A stretch of 38,628 nt of DNA from Ophiothrix spiculata (GCA_000969725.1 JXSR01S018205.1); one strand, 5' to 3'. Shown: positions 1 through 11,065, numbered from the stretch's first letter. Notes: generated from the letters alone by a model not told the origin. Program-made: numbers and translations.

Positions 1-470
1 AACGATGCATAAATCAGCAACACATTAAGGGAAAAAGAAACTGAAAAAATAAGATTGCCATCTACTTCCATAAATCTTATACAAAATACTTTTTAAAATA
101 TGGACCAAAACACTGTGCCAATCCAAAAAATTTTTTATTGCCATCTGTTTATCATGGATTCTGACCAAAAAATAACGTTGCCTTTAATTCAATTATTTTT
201 AGTAATAACACATGGAAACTAGAGCAAGCCACTGTAACATGTAAAACGAATATGCTTACCGAAGAAAACTTTTTTCTCTATTATTTTAATAAGTCCGTGT
301 CTATAACCTAATACCATTGTATATAACCATGATAGAGGAGATGTTTTTTTGTTAATAATATATCAACATCATATTACAGAAATCGATTTATAAAGCTAAC
401 TGAAAGTGTATTTTTATAAAACAAATAAGAACCGTAAAATAGTTACACAATTTGCAATCGATACTACAAT
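1..470. other. AT-rich non-coding stretch
   Basis: I see no gene, RNA or clear repeat here. If the minus-strand exon candidate ending at 471 is real, this stretch would be its 3' untranslated or downstream region. Confidence 0.4.
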
Positions 471-563
471 TTAATCAACTGGCCCTTCTTCTGATGATTT
501 ATAGGCGTACATTCTTTGAGCCATATTCAAGTTTTCACCAAAATCAAATAATGCGTCCTGAGC
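471..563 (-). CDS. Possible terminal exon of an unrecognised gene
   Basis: On the minus strand a run of 30 codons and a TAA stop (471-473) follows an acceptor-like TAACAG whose AG is at 565-564. An in-frame TAA lies inside that acceptor, so the frame opens only after splicing. The peptide contains ALFDFGENLNMAQRMYAYKS and is rich in A, E, D and G, unlike the I/K/N/F-rich chance ORFs around it. The exon would start in phase 0. Another open segment in a different frame lies just upstream (about 705-613, with DMPYVDPLIMNDTIKS), but joining the two would need an intron of only about 50 nt with a weak donor. No family is recognised; this is judgement by composition and one splice site. Confidence 0.25.
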   Translation of the reverse strand, partial: AQDALFDFGENLNMAQRMYAYKSSEEGPVD

Positions 564-1200
564 CTGTTACACGGCACATGTAGTTTCAGTTATTATAGTG
601 AATATAAAACCACGTAGATAGGGAACTTAGCTGGTGTAAATTTCACAAAGATTGATTTTATAGTATCATTCATGATCAGGGGATCTACATAGGGCATATC
701 AAACCTTTAGCTGCGTCGGTATATCAGTGGGCATATTTATATACATTCAAACATATAACCTTTAAATAATTATCAAAAGATCATTATATTATTATCACGT
801 TGGACAATAATCAAGTCTTCATCTTCGTTAAGTCAAAGGACCGTGTGCGGTTATCTATTTTTAATGGATAAAGTTAAGTATATTCAAATTCATTCAATTT
901 TTTTCTTTTACAAGGAAAATTAACTTCCATTTTTTAATGAAATGATTGAAAACGTCAAAAACCTTGAAATGAATACATCATGATTTATTTAAAGGGGAAA
1001 ACTTAATTGTAAGGACAGAGTAAATTGACATCCTATCGATTTAAAAAAAAGAATAACCATACAATTATTCTATGTATATTGAACTTATTAATATTTTTTC
1101 TCCTTGATCATATTAGTCCCTTAGATTTTATATGTGTGCGTATACATGCATTTCGATTAATACTCATTTCCTGAAAAATGTTTGTTATGAATGTACATTA
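564..1200. other. AT-rich, no firm feature
   Basis: Apart from the doubtful open segment at 613-705 on the minus strand, nothing can be supported. Short poly-T and poly-A runs are the only structure. Confidence 0.4.
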
Positions 1201-1420
1201 AGAATAAATGCCAGCAGCTAAAATGGTGATCATCATGTGTTGAGCAAGACAAATCAAACAGGCATTCTTTGTAATAGGTTTCAACCCAGCTCATGCCAAA
1301 GGCACATTGATATTCCACACAAAGTTCCAATTACCATACACCTGGCTCTGAAATGTTTCAAAGACGTACAATGATTTGCAATGTAAAATACCCTCAGGAA
1401 AGAGCGTTCATTCGGATGTT
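1201..1420 (+). repeat. Dispersed repeat D, copy 1
   Basis: This segment aligns with 29881-30095 and 30225-30425. Shared blocks are the GGCATTCTTTGTAATAGGTTTCA-like start, then CTCATGCC-AAGGCACA-TGATATT, then AGTTCCAATTAC, then TCAAAGACG-ACAA-GATTTGCAATGTAAA. The three copies are clearly diverged, so this is an old repeat family. No coding potential is evident. The family may be an arm of a longer repeat, because a second homologous block follows downstream both here (2118-2192) and after the 30.2-kb copy (32338-32447). Confidence 0.6.
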
Positions 1421-2117
1421 CTTATATAAATACATGGAAATTAATACACTTCTAACTACAACTATAACTATAAGTAATATATTAAAAAACTAATTAGAAT
1501 GTTAAACAACAATGTACATTTTTGTTTATCAGAGAGTTGATAACCGCTTAATATTTTTGGATTACTAGTAAACAATGTCTAGGGATGATCATTATAATTA
1601 TTATTGTAACACATCTATCACAAATGTTTTGAATATAATTCTACCAAAAATGTTATTATTGTATAATTTACGTAAAATACTAGTCAAATATTTTCAGCTT
1701 ATATTCTTCAACAATATTCAATCAATTATTAAATCGTCTCATGAAGATATTTAATATCGGTTTGTTTATTAAATAAATAAAAACAAAATTAGCCAAGAAA
1801 TGCAATCACAGTGTACAAGATTTAGAAAAGAGTTTCTTTTGTCAATAGTTATCAATGACCACAGAAATGTCGTGATTTTTTTGAGTTCCAAGATCTGAGA
1901 TGTTCCTTTGCATTCCCATCATTAATTTATATAATCACTTTTTAGTTCTTTCCAGATAATCTTACACAGAAACGTAAGTAGTTTAGTAAATTGCAAATGT
2001 GTTAGTTTCACTAACAAGCTATAGTGACAGTTGTTTTTTCGTCAACAACTTTGTACACTAGTTGAAAAGAAAAACATAATAGAATCTTGTTCATTAACTT
2101 GATTTTAGCTGTCGGCT
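1421..2117. other. AT-rich, no firm feature
   Basis: No gene or clear inverted repeat. Weak similarity to 30430-31000 is suspected, since both flanks are shared between the two regions, but I cannot align it convincingly by eye. Confidence 0.35.
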
Positions 2118-2192
2118 AGAGAAATAAGATCTTCGGATTCTTTAAGCAAAAACGTAGGAGGTTGATTTGATGAGTTGACCTACATATGGCGT
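2118..2192. repeat. Repeat block shared with 32338-32447
   Basis: AAGATCTTCGGATTCTTTAAGCAAAAACG and the following TTGACCTACATATGGCG correspond to AAGATCTTCTGATCCTCTAAGCAAAAACT and TTGACCTAGATATGGTG near 32.4 kb. In the second location the block lies just beyond the C-terminus of a minus-strand RTE-like LINE fragment. The most economical reading is that both are 3' regions of the same LINE family in minus orientation. Confidence 0.45.
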
Positions 2193-2343
2193 CAGAAATT
2201 GAACAAAAAAGGGAATTCTAGATGTAAAACCAAAGGATACTCGAGAGAGTAGGGTTTGTAAGATAACATTGCAATGCCTATTTTAATATCATGCTTCTCT
2301 ATTCAAATAAAAAAAATAAAAAAAAACATTATGTAGTCGTTGT

Positions 2344-2783
2344 AGAAAGAATAGTGTCTGACAGATCTATCCAGAGATTGCATCTGCCGATTCCGATTTT
2401 AGATAGTTTCTGATCGGCCGATTTCGATTCCGATTCTCTAAGTATATTACTAATGATAACACATTTCCGCCATTAACTCAATATCGGTGAATTCATTAAT
2501 TAACTTACATATCATGTGGTTGTTATAGTTTACATTCCAGGTAAAGTTATGAAATCATGCCCTGGTATGCAATATTTTGATGTTGCCTGTTGGTTCTGGT
2601 ATATAAGTGTGGTTGGTATTTTAAGATGCAATTAGCTTTTTGCACTTTACACAGGGTTCGTTGAATCAGTTTGTAAGATCGGTAAAATACAGGTTTGTTT
2701 GTAATTCCGATCCTGATCCAAAAGCTTAAAACCGGTCCGATTCTGATCCATCAGAATCAAATCGGTCAGACACTAATAAAGAA
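2344..2783. mobile_element. Non-autonomous hAT-like element with TIRs and 8-bp target duplication
   Basis: The left end TAGTGTCTGACAGATCT (2352) and the reverse complement of the right end, TAGTGTCTGACCGATTT (ending 2775), match at 15 of 17 positions. The flanking octamers AGAAAGAA (2344-2351) and ATAAAGAA (2776-2783) match at 7 of 8, as expected for an aged 8-bp target-site duplication of the hAT superfamily, whose termini often read CAGTG or TAGTG. Subterminal regions carry repeated CCGATTCCGATT and GATCCTGATCC-type motifs, a usual place for transposase-binding repeats. The interior of about 400 bp has no transposase frame, so the element is non-autonomous. Confidence 0.65.
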
Positions 2784-3199
2784 TAAAAATAAATCATTAT
2801 TCAATATGCATGGATTTCCCCGACCAAACTGAATATCTTACTCTTACTAAATAATTAATTTAGAGAAGAAAAACCATTTAAGGTCATTGCTATGTTTTAT
2901 TAAAACCGTGTATTAGCACACGAGGTTAATTAGCAGAACGGTTTTTGCATTCATTTTTTATGAATGGTTTTCACGTTAATAATTAAGTGTAAATGAAAAA
3001 ATAATTTGATGTAGTTTTTTGATCTGACAAAAAAAAAGATGACAATATAAAGTCTTACAGTAAATAATACAAACAAAGGAAAGCTTAATATCAATTATGG
3101 TCATATTTGTGTTTTGATAATAAACGGCATATGCATTGGACTCCAATTTCATATTTTACAAAGTAGTTTATTTATTTTGGTAAGAGTATCATTGGATAA
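2784..3199. other. AT-rich, no firm feature
   Basis: Only small local hairpins are visible, for example TTCATTTTTTATGAA near 2950. No gene is supported. Confidence 0.35.
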
Positions 3200-3545
3200 C
3201 CGATAATGATAAGTCTTTAAAATTTGAATGTCATCTTACATAACAATCAACACTATTTTAATGATAAAACGTCAGCTGCAACAATTCTTAAGCATGTTTG
3301 CATATTTGAATGGCATTTTACCAAGCCATATTTAGTCAATTCAGTGTTTGTAATTTAACTGATTCGACGTTAGCTTTCTATGTTTAAGTTACAGTTCTGA
3401 CCATTTCGTCTATTAAGCCACATTATTCGTTATGAAGGGCAAACAGCAATCAGATAACATTAGACTAACACAAAAAGGTAGAATATAAGACATGAATCTT
3501 TATGAGAAACTTACCATTAGAAAAAATCGGATTCTGAAGTAGTAT
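3200..3545 (+). repeat. Foldback arm, left copy
   Basis: This arm is the inverted counterpart of 4800-5260. Shared blocks include CCGATAATGATAAGTCT, TATTTTAATGATAAAAC, TAAGCATGTTTGCATAT, TCAGTGTTTGTAATT-AACTGATTCG, CAGTTCTGACCATTT and ATGAATCTTTATGAGAAACT. Identity is roughly 80% by eye. Within it CTAATG followed by GTAAGTTTCTC on the minus strand resembles a splice donor, but no exon is evident. The right arm carries about 110 bp that are absent here. Confidence 0.65.
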
Positions 3546-4003
3546 CCCCTGTAAATGGTAGATATTTGTGCAATCCTTAATTCAACTCGTTGCAAATACA
3601 GGTTTCCTGTCACCGTGTGCCATTTATCGATTATGTTTCAAAACACTCGAATAGATGTATGCACAATATGTGTCCCCTTTACTTTCTGTGTTGGAGTACA
3701 CTTTACAATACAAGCTGAGCGGATGATCCTCCTGGCAATTAGTGTTATAATCTGTAAATATAAAATAAAATAAGACGCTGATATGAATATATCTTTCGTA
3801 TTTTATTTTGCTATGACGCCGAAGTTATAAAGACCACGTCCCTAATCACAGATTTGTATAAACAAGGTAAATATATACCCCAAATACATAAATGAATAGA
3901 ATTACCGCTTCTATGAACTATAGTATCACTACTAATACTAAGGAACTCTTAAATCACAAATCATATTAGCAATTAATTATTCATTGCTTCATTATGCACC
4001 ACT
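3546..4003. other. Spacer of the foldback, no firm feature
   Basis: Contains a 72-codon plus-strand chance ORF (3555-3773) with a cysteine- and isoleucine-rich composition typical of noise in AT-rich DNA. No repeat partner was found in the window. Confidence 0.35.
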
Positions 4004-4440
4004 TCTATTAAATTCAGCCATGAGTTCATGCAATTCAAATGAGAAGCTTAACCCGCCTTTTGAATGACTGTAATGTTGATAAACAATGCCAAAGGCTGCA
4101 AAACGAACACGCAGCAAGTCGAAGCACTTGAAATTACAAGTACTAGAATCGTGTCTTAACGCCACGGGCTTTAACTGTAAAACTTTCTCTGTCTCTTTTT
4201 TTCTCCTCACGCGTGCGAGCACGGCAGCAACGTGCCCATATGTCTTGAAGAGTTATGCAGATCATCTAGCTATCTCTCTATCAAATCGTCTTAGTAGGGT
4301 CAACAAGCTTGTTAACGTCGACATACTCGAATAGTCAGTTGGCACATTCTCTATCAAATAACATTATTTACGACTTGTCGCTGGTTTTTCAGGTGCGTGA
4401 GTTCGTTTAATGCCTTTTTTGTGAGGTACGCTTTGCAAAT
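4004..4440. repeat. Dispersed repeat B, copy 1
   Basis: Aligns over most of its length with 33670-34045. Shared blocks include AAGAAGC-TA-CCCGCCTTT-GAATGACT, AGTACTAGAATCGTGTC, GAGTTATGCA-ATCA, GGTCAACAAGCTTGTTAACG, the adjoining TCGACATACTCGAATAGTCAG and TTGGCACAT-CTCTATCAAA. On the minus strand both copies keep short similar peptides (HDSST and HSKGG followed by an aromatic-rich stretch), so the family may once have been coding in that direction or may simply share ancestry. No protein family is recognised. Confidence 0.65.
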
Positions 4441-4671
4441 AGACATTGAAATGTATCTATAATGTGATGTACTCTCAATACATTTTGTTTAAAGGGTTTG
4501 GTATTTGATAAATTAAAATGATATTGATTTTGTCCTTGTGATAAAAAGAGAAGCATAAATAAACGTTTTGAGTGTGTCCATTTTTTGTTGTTAATCGGAA
4601 CTAATTACTTTATTTCTCCCGCGAGTTAAACTGGGGCACTCGAATTCAAAAATATATGGATATGTGCCAAC

Positions 4672-4799
4672 CTCAGCGAAGAGTTATGCAGATCATTCAG
4701 CTATCAGTCCATCAGATCGTTGTACAAGGGTTCATGAGCTTGTTAACATCGACATACTCGAGTAGTCAGTTGACACATACTCTATCAAATAATATTATT
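4672..4799. repeat. Dispersed repeat B, partial copy 2
   Basis: Repeats the central part of copy 1: GAAGAGTTATGCAGATCATTC, then a diverged stretch, then TTGTTAACATCGACATACTCG and AGTAGTCAGTTGACACAT with ACTCTATCAAATAA. It lacks both outer parts of the longer copies and abuts the right foldback arm directly. Confidence 0.6.
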
Positions 4800-5260
4800 A
4801 TTATGCTATCTCGATTTTCTAATGGTAAGTTTCTCATAAAGATTCATTTCATATTCGACCTTTTTATGTTAGTCTAAAGCACTAGATATAGTTCGTCATT
4901 TTTACCAATTGTAAAATCCATACAGCTGAATGCATTTTGACCTCGAGTTCCCAGACAGATATTATCGATCGGAATAATCCGCTAAAACTACAATTTGATT
5001 GACCAAAATTCCAAATGAAAATGTTTCTCAGTGGAGTAAAATGTACAAACAAAATGGTCAGAACTGCAACTTAAACACAAAAAGCTTACGACGAATCAGT
5101 TTAATTACAAACACTGAATAGACTAAATATGGCTAAGTAAAATGCCATAGATATATGCAAACATGCTTAACAAATGTTACAGCTGATGTTTTATCATTAA
5201 AATAGCGTTGTTTGATATGTAAGATGACACTTTCATTTTATAGAGACTTATCATTATCGG
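4800..5260 (-). repeat. Foldback arm, right copy
   Basis: Reverse complement of 3200-3545, extended by about 110 bp between the CAGTTCTGACCATTT block and the AGACTAACA block. Arms and spacer span 2.06 kb. No target duplication can be defined at the outer ends. Either this is one foldback element with later insertions, or two copies of one repeat in opposite orientation. Confidence 0.6.
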
Positions 5261-6708
5261 TAAGGACAAAAAAGGGGCGTTCAGTGCAAGATTTCTGTCA
5301 AACGGGGGTCATTTAGTGTGGCAATAAAAAATACAAGTCTCTCAGTGTAACGGGACGTGCGTGATTGTTAAGCAGAGAATACTTTTCTCTGAATGTTGAT
5401 AACCAGGAGATGTGACTACATAATGATTTACCCACCTTGTCTGTTCAATCTAATAATTGAACCTTTCAGTCTTCCCTTCTGTAAATGAAGTTAACCTCAT
5501 ATCTAATGGGATATATGGCAAGAGATATGAGATCACCATATGTCTGTATGATGCACTGAGACCAGGCCTGGCTAAAGCCATTTGTGTACCCTATTTCTAT
5601 ACTCTTAAAATCTAGAAATATGCAGCAAGCACCCGATTATCGCACAAAATCAAATATGACATACGGGGAAATAGATACATCCACTATTTTCGAACCATAA
5701 CTATGCACCCAATCTTGTGGAATATTCAAATAAACTGATGTTCATTGTTTGCCCGTGTAATAGCAACATAACTATTCCAAAAAAATACCAAAATCATGTG
5801 CCATTCATATCCAAAAGTATTAATACGCAGTGATTTCGTCTTAATCAATCCTAATCAAGCATTAGTAGTCTTTTACACAATAAAAAACCGCCAGTTCACA
5901 ATGCTGTAGAATACTAGAATTTTGTTTTATTGATCTCGTAACAGAGTCTATTATATTATTGCTTGCTACATACTTCAAGGTTTATAGAGTATAGTGCTGT
6001 TAAATTGAGGATTCTATAATTATCTCAATACTTCTAGAAATAATTGTTTTATATTATTATATAGAAATGGATAGTCCACAAAGGAATAGCTGACACAACA
6101 TGCCACAGAGGCCACTCAACCTATGGTAAAAAATGTGGTAACAGATGTTGTACAATTTTATTCTTTGGCCTTACTTTGTAAGAAACGAAACTATCTTTGT
6201 ATCTTCAACATGACTATTCACATTTCAACATGTTCAACTAAACTTGGTAAGAGTGGTTAAGACAACTTTGAATAATACTTGCTATTTTATTCACACATTC
6301 CGTTTTAAATTGTCAGCACAAATTGGCAAAAGTATGCTTTTAATTTAGTTATTTTTTATTTTTATGAATGCATGTGACATTATGTATTGGCATAATTATA
6401 TTAATTGGACTATTGGTTGGCAACAACATTTCCTTGAAGGAATACCTCTTTGCTAATCCGATTTGCTTGTGTTGTGTCCTTGCTATAATGTAGTGTACCG
6501 ATATATGCAATCAGTAGAACACTGAAAATCAAGTTAATAATTTACAATGTAGTAGTAATATGCATGTTATAGTCAAGTAGTGAATTTCAAGAACAAAAGT
6601 AATGAAATCAAACATATTGATGAATCTATCTAATCCCCATATCCGGTAATAAAGTAGAAAGCATGGCCTACATGAACACTAAAACGGAATTGTGTTCAAA
6701 TGTATATA
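5261..6708. other. AT-rich, no firm feature
   Basis: No gene, RNA or repeat partner recognised. A small hairpin (CTCATATCT ... AGATATGAG, about 5498-5532) is the only visible structure. Confidence 0.4.
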
Positions 6709-6968
6709 TGTGATGACTCACCCGAAAAGGGGAACTTTGCGACAGAACACTTTTCGAGAAAATGATAAAAATAGGCAGCAAAAAAAAATAAGAAGAAGAA
6801 GAAGAAGAAGAATTTCCAGTAGACTTTCTATTGTAAAATTTGATCGCCTCGATCAATTTCAACAAGTAAGGTGTCATTTTAAAGCTTAACAAATGCTTTA
6901 ACAGATGAAATGATAAAATCAAAATTGATATCATATTCAAAGTCCCCCTTTTGGGGTGATCCATCATA
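6709..6968 (+). mobile_element. Short TIR element, family A, copy 1 (complete)
   Basis: Left end TGATGACTCACCCGAAAAGG and onward to GGGGAACTTTG (6711-6739), and the reverse complement of the right end TGATGGATCACCCCAAAAGG onward to GGGGGACTTTG, match at 25 of 29 positions. The interior of about 200 bp has no coding capacity and contains an (AGA)n microsatellite. It also shares GACAGAACACTTTTCGAGAA and TTTTAAAGCTTA with the other two copies. No clean target duplication is visible. It is a non-autonomous MITE; the superfamily is unknown. Confidence 0.7.
6790..6812 (+). repeat. (AGA)n microsatellite
   Basis: About seven AAG/AGA triplets inside the family A element. It is absent from the copies at 7425 and 13203, so it expanded after insertion. 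Confidence 0.85.
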
Positions 6969-7424
6969 CATATAGCACACATTACTTAAAATGCATGTTT
7001 GGAGTATATGTCATTTCCTTTAAGTAATCAATTTCAATCTCCTGACACTTTTAAGAGCACCTAATTGAAAATTAACATTGCATTGCTTTTGCTTATTAAA
7101 CCCTATTAATTTTAAGTAATTAAAATGAGAGTGGTTTTATCTTAAAATACATTAATGTCAACGCGTTCGTACGAATAAGATTTAAAAAACTTACTCGCAT
7201 ATTATGATATGTTAATGTACGCTCATAAGCTCTTCTCTCTAACCTACTTTTGACCCCAAATCCCTGGATGCTTTATTAACAGTGCTTCATAAGTAATGAT
7301 TCTACAAAATTGTCTTATTTCGTTTGCTGTATATTTATTTCAAGATGACATAAATGGAACTGAGTTTGTTTATAAAAGTAAAGTAATTGTAAATTGATAG
7401 AATAATTAACAAAAACAAATAATT
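6969..7424. other. AT-rich spacer between two family A copies
   Basis: No gene or repeat recognised. Confidence 0.4.
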
Positions 7425-7626
7425 TGTCATTTCATCTGTTACAGCATTTACTAAGCTTTAAAATTACACCTTACCTGTTGAAATTGATCCAGGCATTCAA
7501 ATTTAACAACAGAAAATCTTCTGAAATTTCTTCTGAAATTTCATTATTTTTACTGCCTAATTTCATCAGTTTCGCGAAAAGTGTTCTGTCGCAAAGTCTC
7601 CCTTTTCAGGGTGAGTCAGCACATAT
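7425..7626 (-). mobile_element. Short TIR element, family A, copy 2 (one end missing)
   Basis: In minus orientation it begins with TGTGCTGACTCACCCTGAAA and GGGAGACTTTGCGACAGAAC, then follows the interior of copy 1 through TTTTAAAGCTTAGTAAATGC to ACAGATGAAATGACA. The far terminal repeat (the CAAAGTCCCCC end of copy 1) is missing, so this copy is truncated at its low-coordinate side. It lies about 450 bp from copy 1 in the opposite orientation. Confidence 0.65.
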
Positions 7627-9934
7627 TATGTTTTGCATTGACATGATCGACCTGCATAACCGACGTTTTGTTAAGAAAAGTACTGATAAATAGATCTATA
7701 CCCATTTCAAAAAATGATTTTCCCTAAAATGTGTTTCTTGAAAGGTTGAGAAGCAAAGGAATACCTTATACGGAATTTACAAGTATTTCTCTGAAAGAAA
7801 TTATAAAATTAAAAATATAAAATGTGTTTTAAAATAAGAATCACATAGTATAATGAAAAGTATTGCATTAAAGGAGCATGGTCCAATTGCTTCAACTTTT
7901 TTCAAACTTTTTGAGATTTTGGTAACAAAAATACTAAATACCAAATGGCTTTTCCGGTGGTATTGTTGGCACGTTGCCTTATCCCTAAAGCGATTTTTGT
8001 CGTTAACATGGTTAAGGGTTTTCCCCATTACTATACCATTATCACAGTTGAAAAAAAGGTAAGCAATTATCGTATCTATCAAAACATCTACTGCCGTAGT
8101 TGCTTTGGTTTGCTTCTGTTCCTTTTACTATTTTGCTATTTTCCGTTGAAGTAGGGCACCGTTCAATCTTCTGGGAACCGTATGACAATGTTAAATCATC
8201 TTTGTTTCACTTTATTCAGGACGCACAGGCAATACTTGTAAATAAGAATAATCATTGATGGCACAAATGATATACATATAAGAAACGTAAAACATTGATA
8301 TATGTACAGTTTTGCTTATTTTGTTTTGTTTTTTCTCATTTACACTGATTTAACGTAGTCATTAGTGTTATCTGAAACCTAACAATTAAAAATCACTCTA
8401 TTTATTTTTGATTTACCGGTAAAACAAAGTTAAACAGCATTTCATGATAATGGATCCTATTTTGTATTTCTTTTAAAAACGTTTCAACACTAGATTTGAA
8501 TGTTTTCTTTGCCTCTTTAGAGCAAACAAGAAGCAATCTGGGAGTTAAACCTTACAAAATGCATTACAGGGACAAAGGTCAACAGTAACTAGTGAAAATA
8601 AATGATATAGGAGCCTACATCTTTTTTCGAGTTTTCATTTAAACACTGTCTACAAAATATTCTAATTGGAGTATACTTGAAATACATATAACACGGTATT
8701 CTTGAGTCTACGTAAATCATGAATTTTCCAACTCTGTGTATAAAGATTCATAAGATTGTTTTTTTTTTTTTTTTACTTTTGGATTATTAAAACTTGATTC
8801 TATTCTAAGAGTCTTAACCCAAAAGTCAAAATATTTTTACAAAATAAACACCCTGTTATTTGATTCTTTTTAAGACGCCTTATTAGAATAACATTTTGCA
8901 ACTATGAATTTGCAACTTTACTTTAATTACATGTTTTAGACGATTACTTTACCACAAGTCTCCTGTGTCTTATTAGCACCATTGATGAGTTTGTACAGCA
9001 TGTGTTATAATTTTCAGTCCCGATATGCCATTAATCGTTCCAATCAAGCGTTGGTCTCATTATTGGAATACATGAAGTTGAAAATTGACATTTTCATATA
9101 AACGAGTATTCAAGTCCGGTTTATTTCCTTTGCTTTAGAAATGCAGTGATATATGTAAGTGCAAGTATAAACTAACGCAGTTGCAGTTGTTAATTGCAAC
9201 AGTGAATGTTATATTTATTTTAGCGACAATTTTGGAACCAATAGGGAGATAAATTAAGCCTTTATTATAAAAAACAAATAAACAAACAACAATTGATAGA
9301 AACAAAATAAAATAAAATATATTCAGCTCTCTTTGTTCAGTTCTATTAATTACTACCAATTATAACTTAAATAAGATAACATTTAAGTAAAACTTTGCTG
9401 AAGTTATAAAGTGGGCATAAGAATTGTGAATGTGTCGAAAAATCAATGTCTGCAAATTACGACCTTGACAAATATTTTCACCTGTAGCACAAAATGAAGT
9501 TTGCTGTATTTACGGCTCATTTGAAATAGACGGCCACATATTTGAATTATTGCACTGAAAAACTGATTGTCACATATCATAATTTGATATAGAGTAACGA
9601 ATTAAGAAAATATCGGAAATGGAAAACTCATCATCGCCTTAGTGCAATTATACCGCAATAAGCTATTAAGCTCAAAGACATATTAATCTAATCTCCTTTA
9701 TCTCGGATATTGCTTTGACATTCAACTTAACATGAAAACACATTCAAATCTATTTGGACTCTTATTTTAAAGCGGAAACTTCAGCCAAGAATAACAATCA
9801 GAATCATTTAGGAAATAATGGCTACATACATATATATGTACAGATGTTCTGTTTTGTAAACCCTTTCCTAAAAAGCCGAGTGAATCATTTACAATATGTA
9901 TATTTTGTTCATTAAATTAGAATCATATTTTTAG
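7627..9934. other. Long AT-rich stretch, no firm feature
   Basis: Contains a T16 run at 8759-8774 and several chance ORFs of 60-90 codons (7801-8154, 9135-9359). None has recognisable motifs, and overlapping ORFs occur on both strands, as expected for noise. Confidence 0.4.
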
Positions 9935-10216
9935 AGGAAAAGTTAAACGATTTACAACTGCGATTTTCCTTCAGGTCTTCCATTTAATTTATTGAGCTTA
10001 GATTGTTCATCAGCTCTGTAAGACTCATTGAGACTGGTATTTGTTAGTCTCCATACTTCCTTCGACTGGCGTGTCATATCGAAAAGGGATCTCTTCTTTG
10101 CCTGGTCTCTTACACCTTTCAAATGAAGAGTCTTATCTAATACCCAGCTAGGCATTCCATCTGAGCTACGTTTGCCAACACATTCTTCAGCAGTTTGCCA
10201 ACACATTCTTCAACAG
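9935..10216 (-). pseudogene. Frameshifted LINE fragment (RTE-like linker before the RT domain)
   Basis: The minus-strand reading gives EECVGKRSSDGMPSW, then VRDQAKKRS, then SLNESYRADEQSKLNK. This W-x-K, R-D-x-A-K-K, W-R-x-x-N, Y-R-A-D-E order resembles the basic linker between the endonuclease and reverse-transcriptase domains of RTE-like LINEs. After KLNK the frame shifts, and the other frame continues with MEDLKENRS, which restores the MEDL word expected there in the family as I know it. A 23-bp tandem duplication at the upstream end also disturbs the frame. No neighbouring endonuclease or RT sequence was found, so this is an isolated remnant. Confidence 0.55.
10171..10216 (+). repeat. Two-copy 23-bp tandem duplication
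   Basis: TTTGCCAACACATTCTTCAG + CAG (10171-10193) is followed immediately by the same 23 bp with one change (10194-10216). It lies within the LINE fragment and shifts its frame, since 23 is not a multiple of 3. Confidence 0.9.
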
Positions 10217-10930
10217 TTTAAAAGTTTGATATTGGGGGTTGATTTGCTGCGTATGCGACAATGAGTGCGTGCGCACATGTGGTAGTTTGACGGAGGATGT
10301 GCCCACCTTTGAAATTTAGGAGTGGATGTGCAATTTGGTGAACACATGTCAAAAAATCCATTGAAAATGTATTAAAATTCATATGTTTACTCAAATGATT
10401 TTCACATTATAAGCGTACATGTGCTGATTTTTTCGGTGATTTTTTGTTCATATAATTATGTACAACATTGTCAAATATTGGGGGTATATACTTAACCCCA
10501 CCAAGATCTACGCCATTGTAGTATTGAGTTATTTTAAAATTGATTTTTATTTTGTAATTCCAGATTTTCCAGTCGACTGCTTTGTATTTTGATCTCTAAA
10601 TAGAGAATTAAAATATAGTTTTAAATAGAGAATTGAAATATACCATAAACTTAGTTTTGAAATTTAAGACTTTACGCTAATTTTGCCAAATATTCCCGTG
10701 AATAAGGATCAACACAAACTAGTTGAAAATAATCAGAGTCTGTCCATGTTTGTGTAAAATGAGATATATAACAAAAATAGTGTATTCTAATATTTGAGAA
10801 ATTTGGTTAAATTAAAGGAGTTCAGTTGTTTTAGCATATCGACATTCAATGCTATACTAAAAAGCTTTCCATTGACCACGGTAACCAAAATCTATCTTTA
10901 TCATGTTCATTTATCTATAGATGCACATGT
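10217..10930. other. AT-rich, no firm feature
   Basis: ATATTGGGGGT occurs twice (near 10231 and 10476). No gene is supported. Confidence 0.35.
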
Positions 10931-11065
10931 ATGCTTATAATTCAAATGTCAACGTAATATCGCTAAAACATCATTCATCCAAATTACACATCTGCTGTTA
11001 TTCATACGTGAACTTTTTCGTTTGGACACATTCCCAGCGCCCAGGTTGACATCAGCGTATGATGA
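10931..11065 (+). repeat. Dispersed repeat F, copy 1
   Basis: Matches 37695-37830: TTCAAATGTCAA, ACATCATTCATC, CTGTTATTCA-ACG-AAC-TTTTCG followed by TTTGGACAC, ATTCC and CACCCAG/GCCCAG. Identity is about 75% by eye. No coding potential is seen. Confidence 0.55.

Noticed and set aside
3555-3773. 72-codon plus-strand ORF
   Set aside because: Composition is AT-rich noise, with no motif, no splice signals and no second copy.
7801-8154. Three overlapping ORFs of 69-93 codons on both strands
   Set aside because: Overlap on both strands and low-complexity hydrophobic composition indicate chance open frames.
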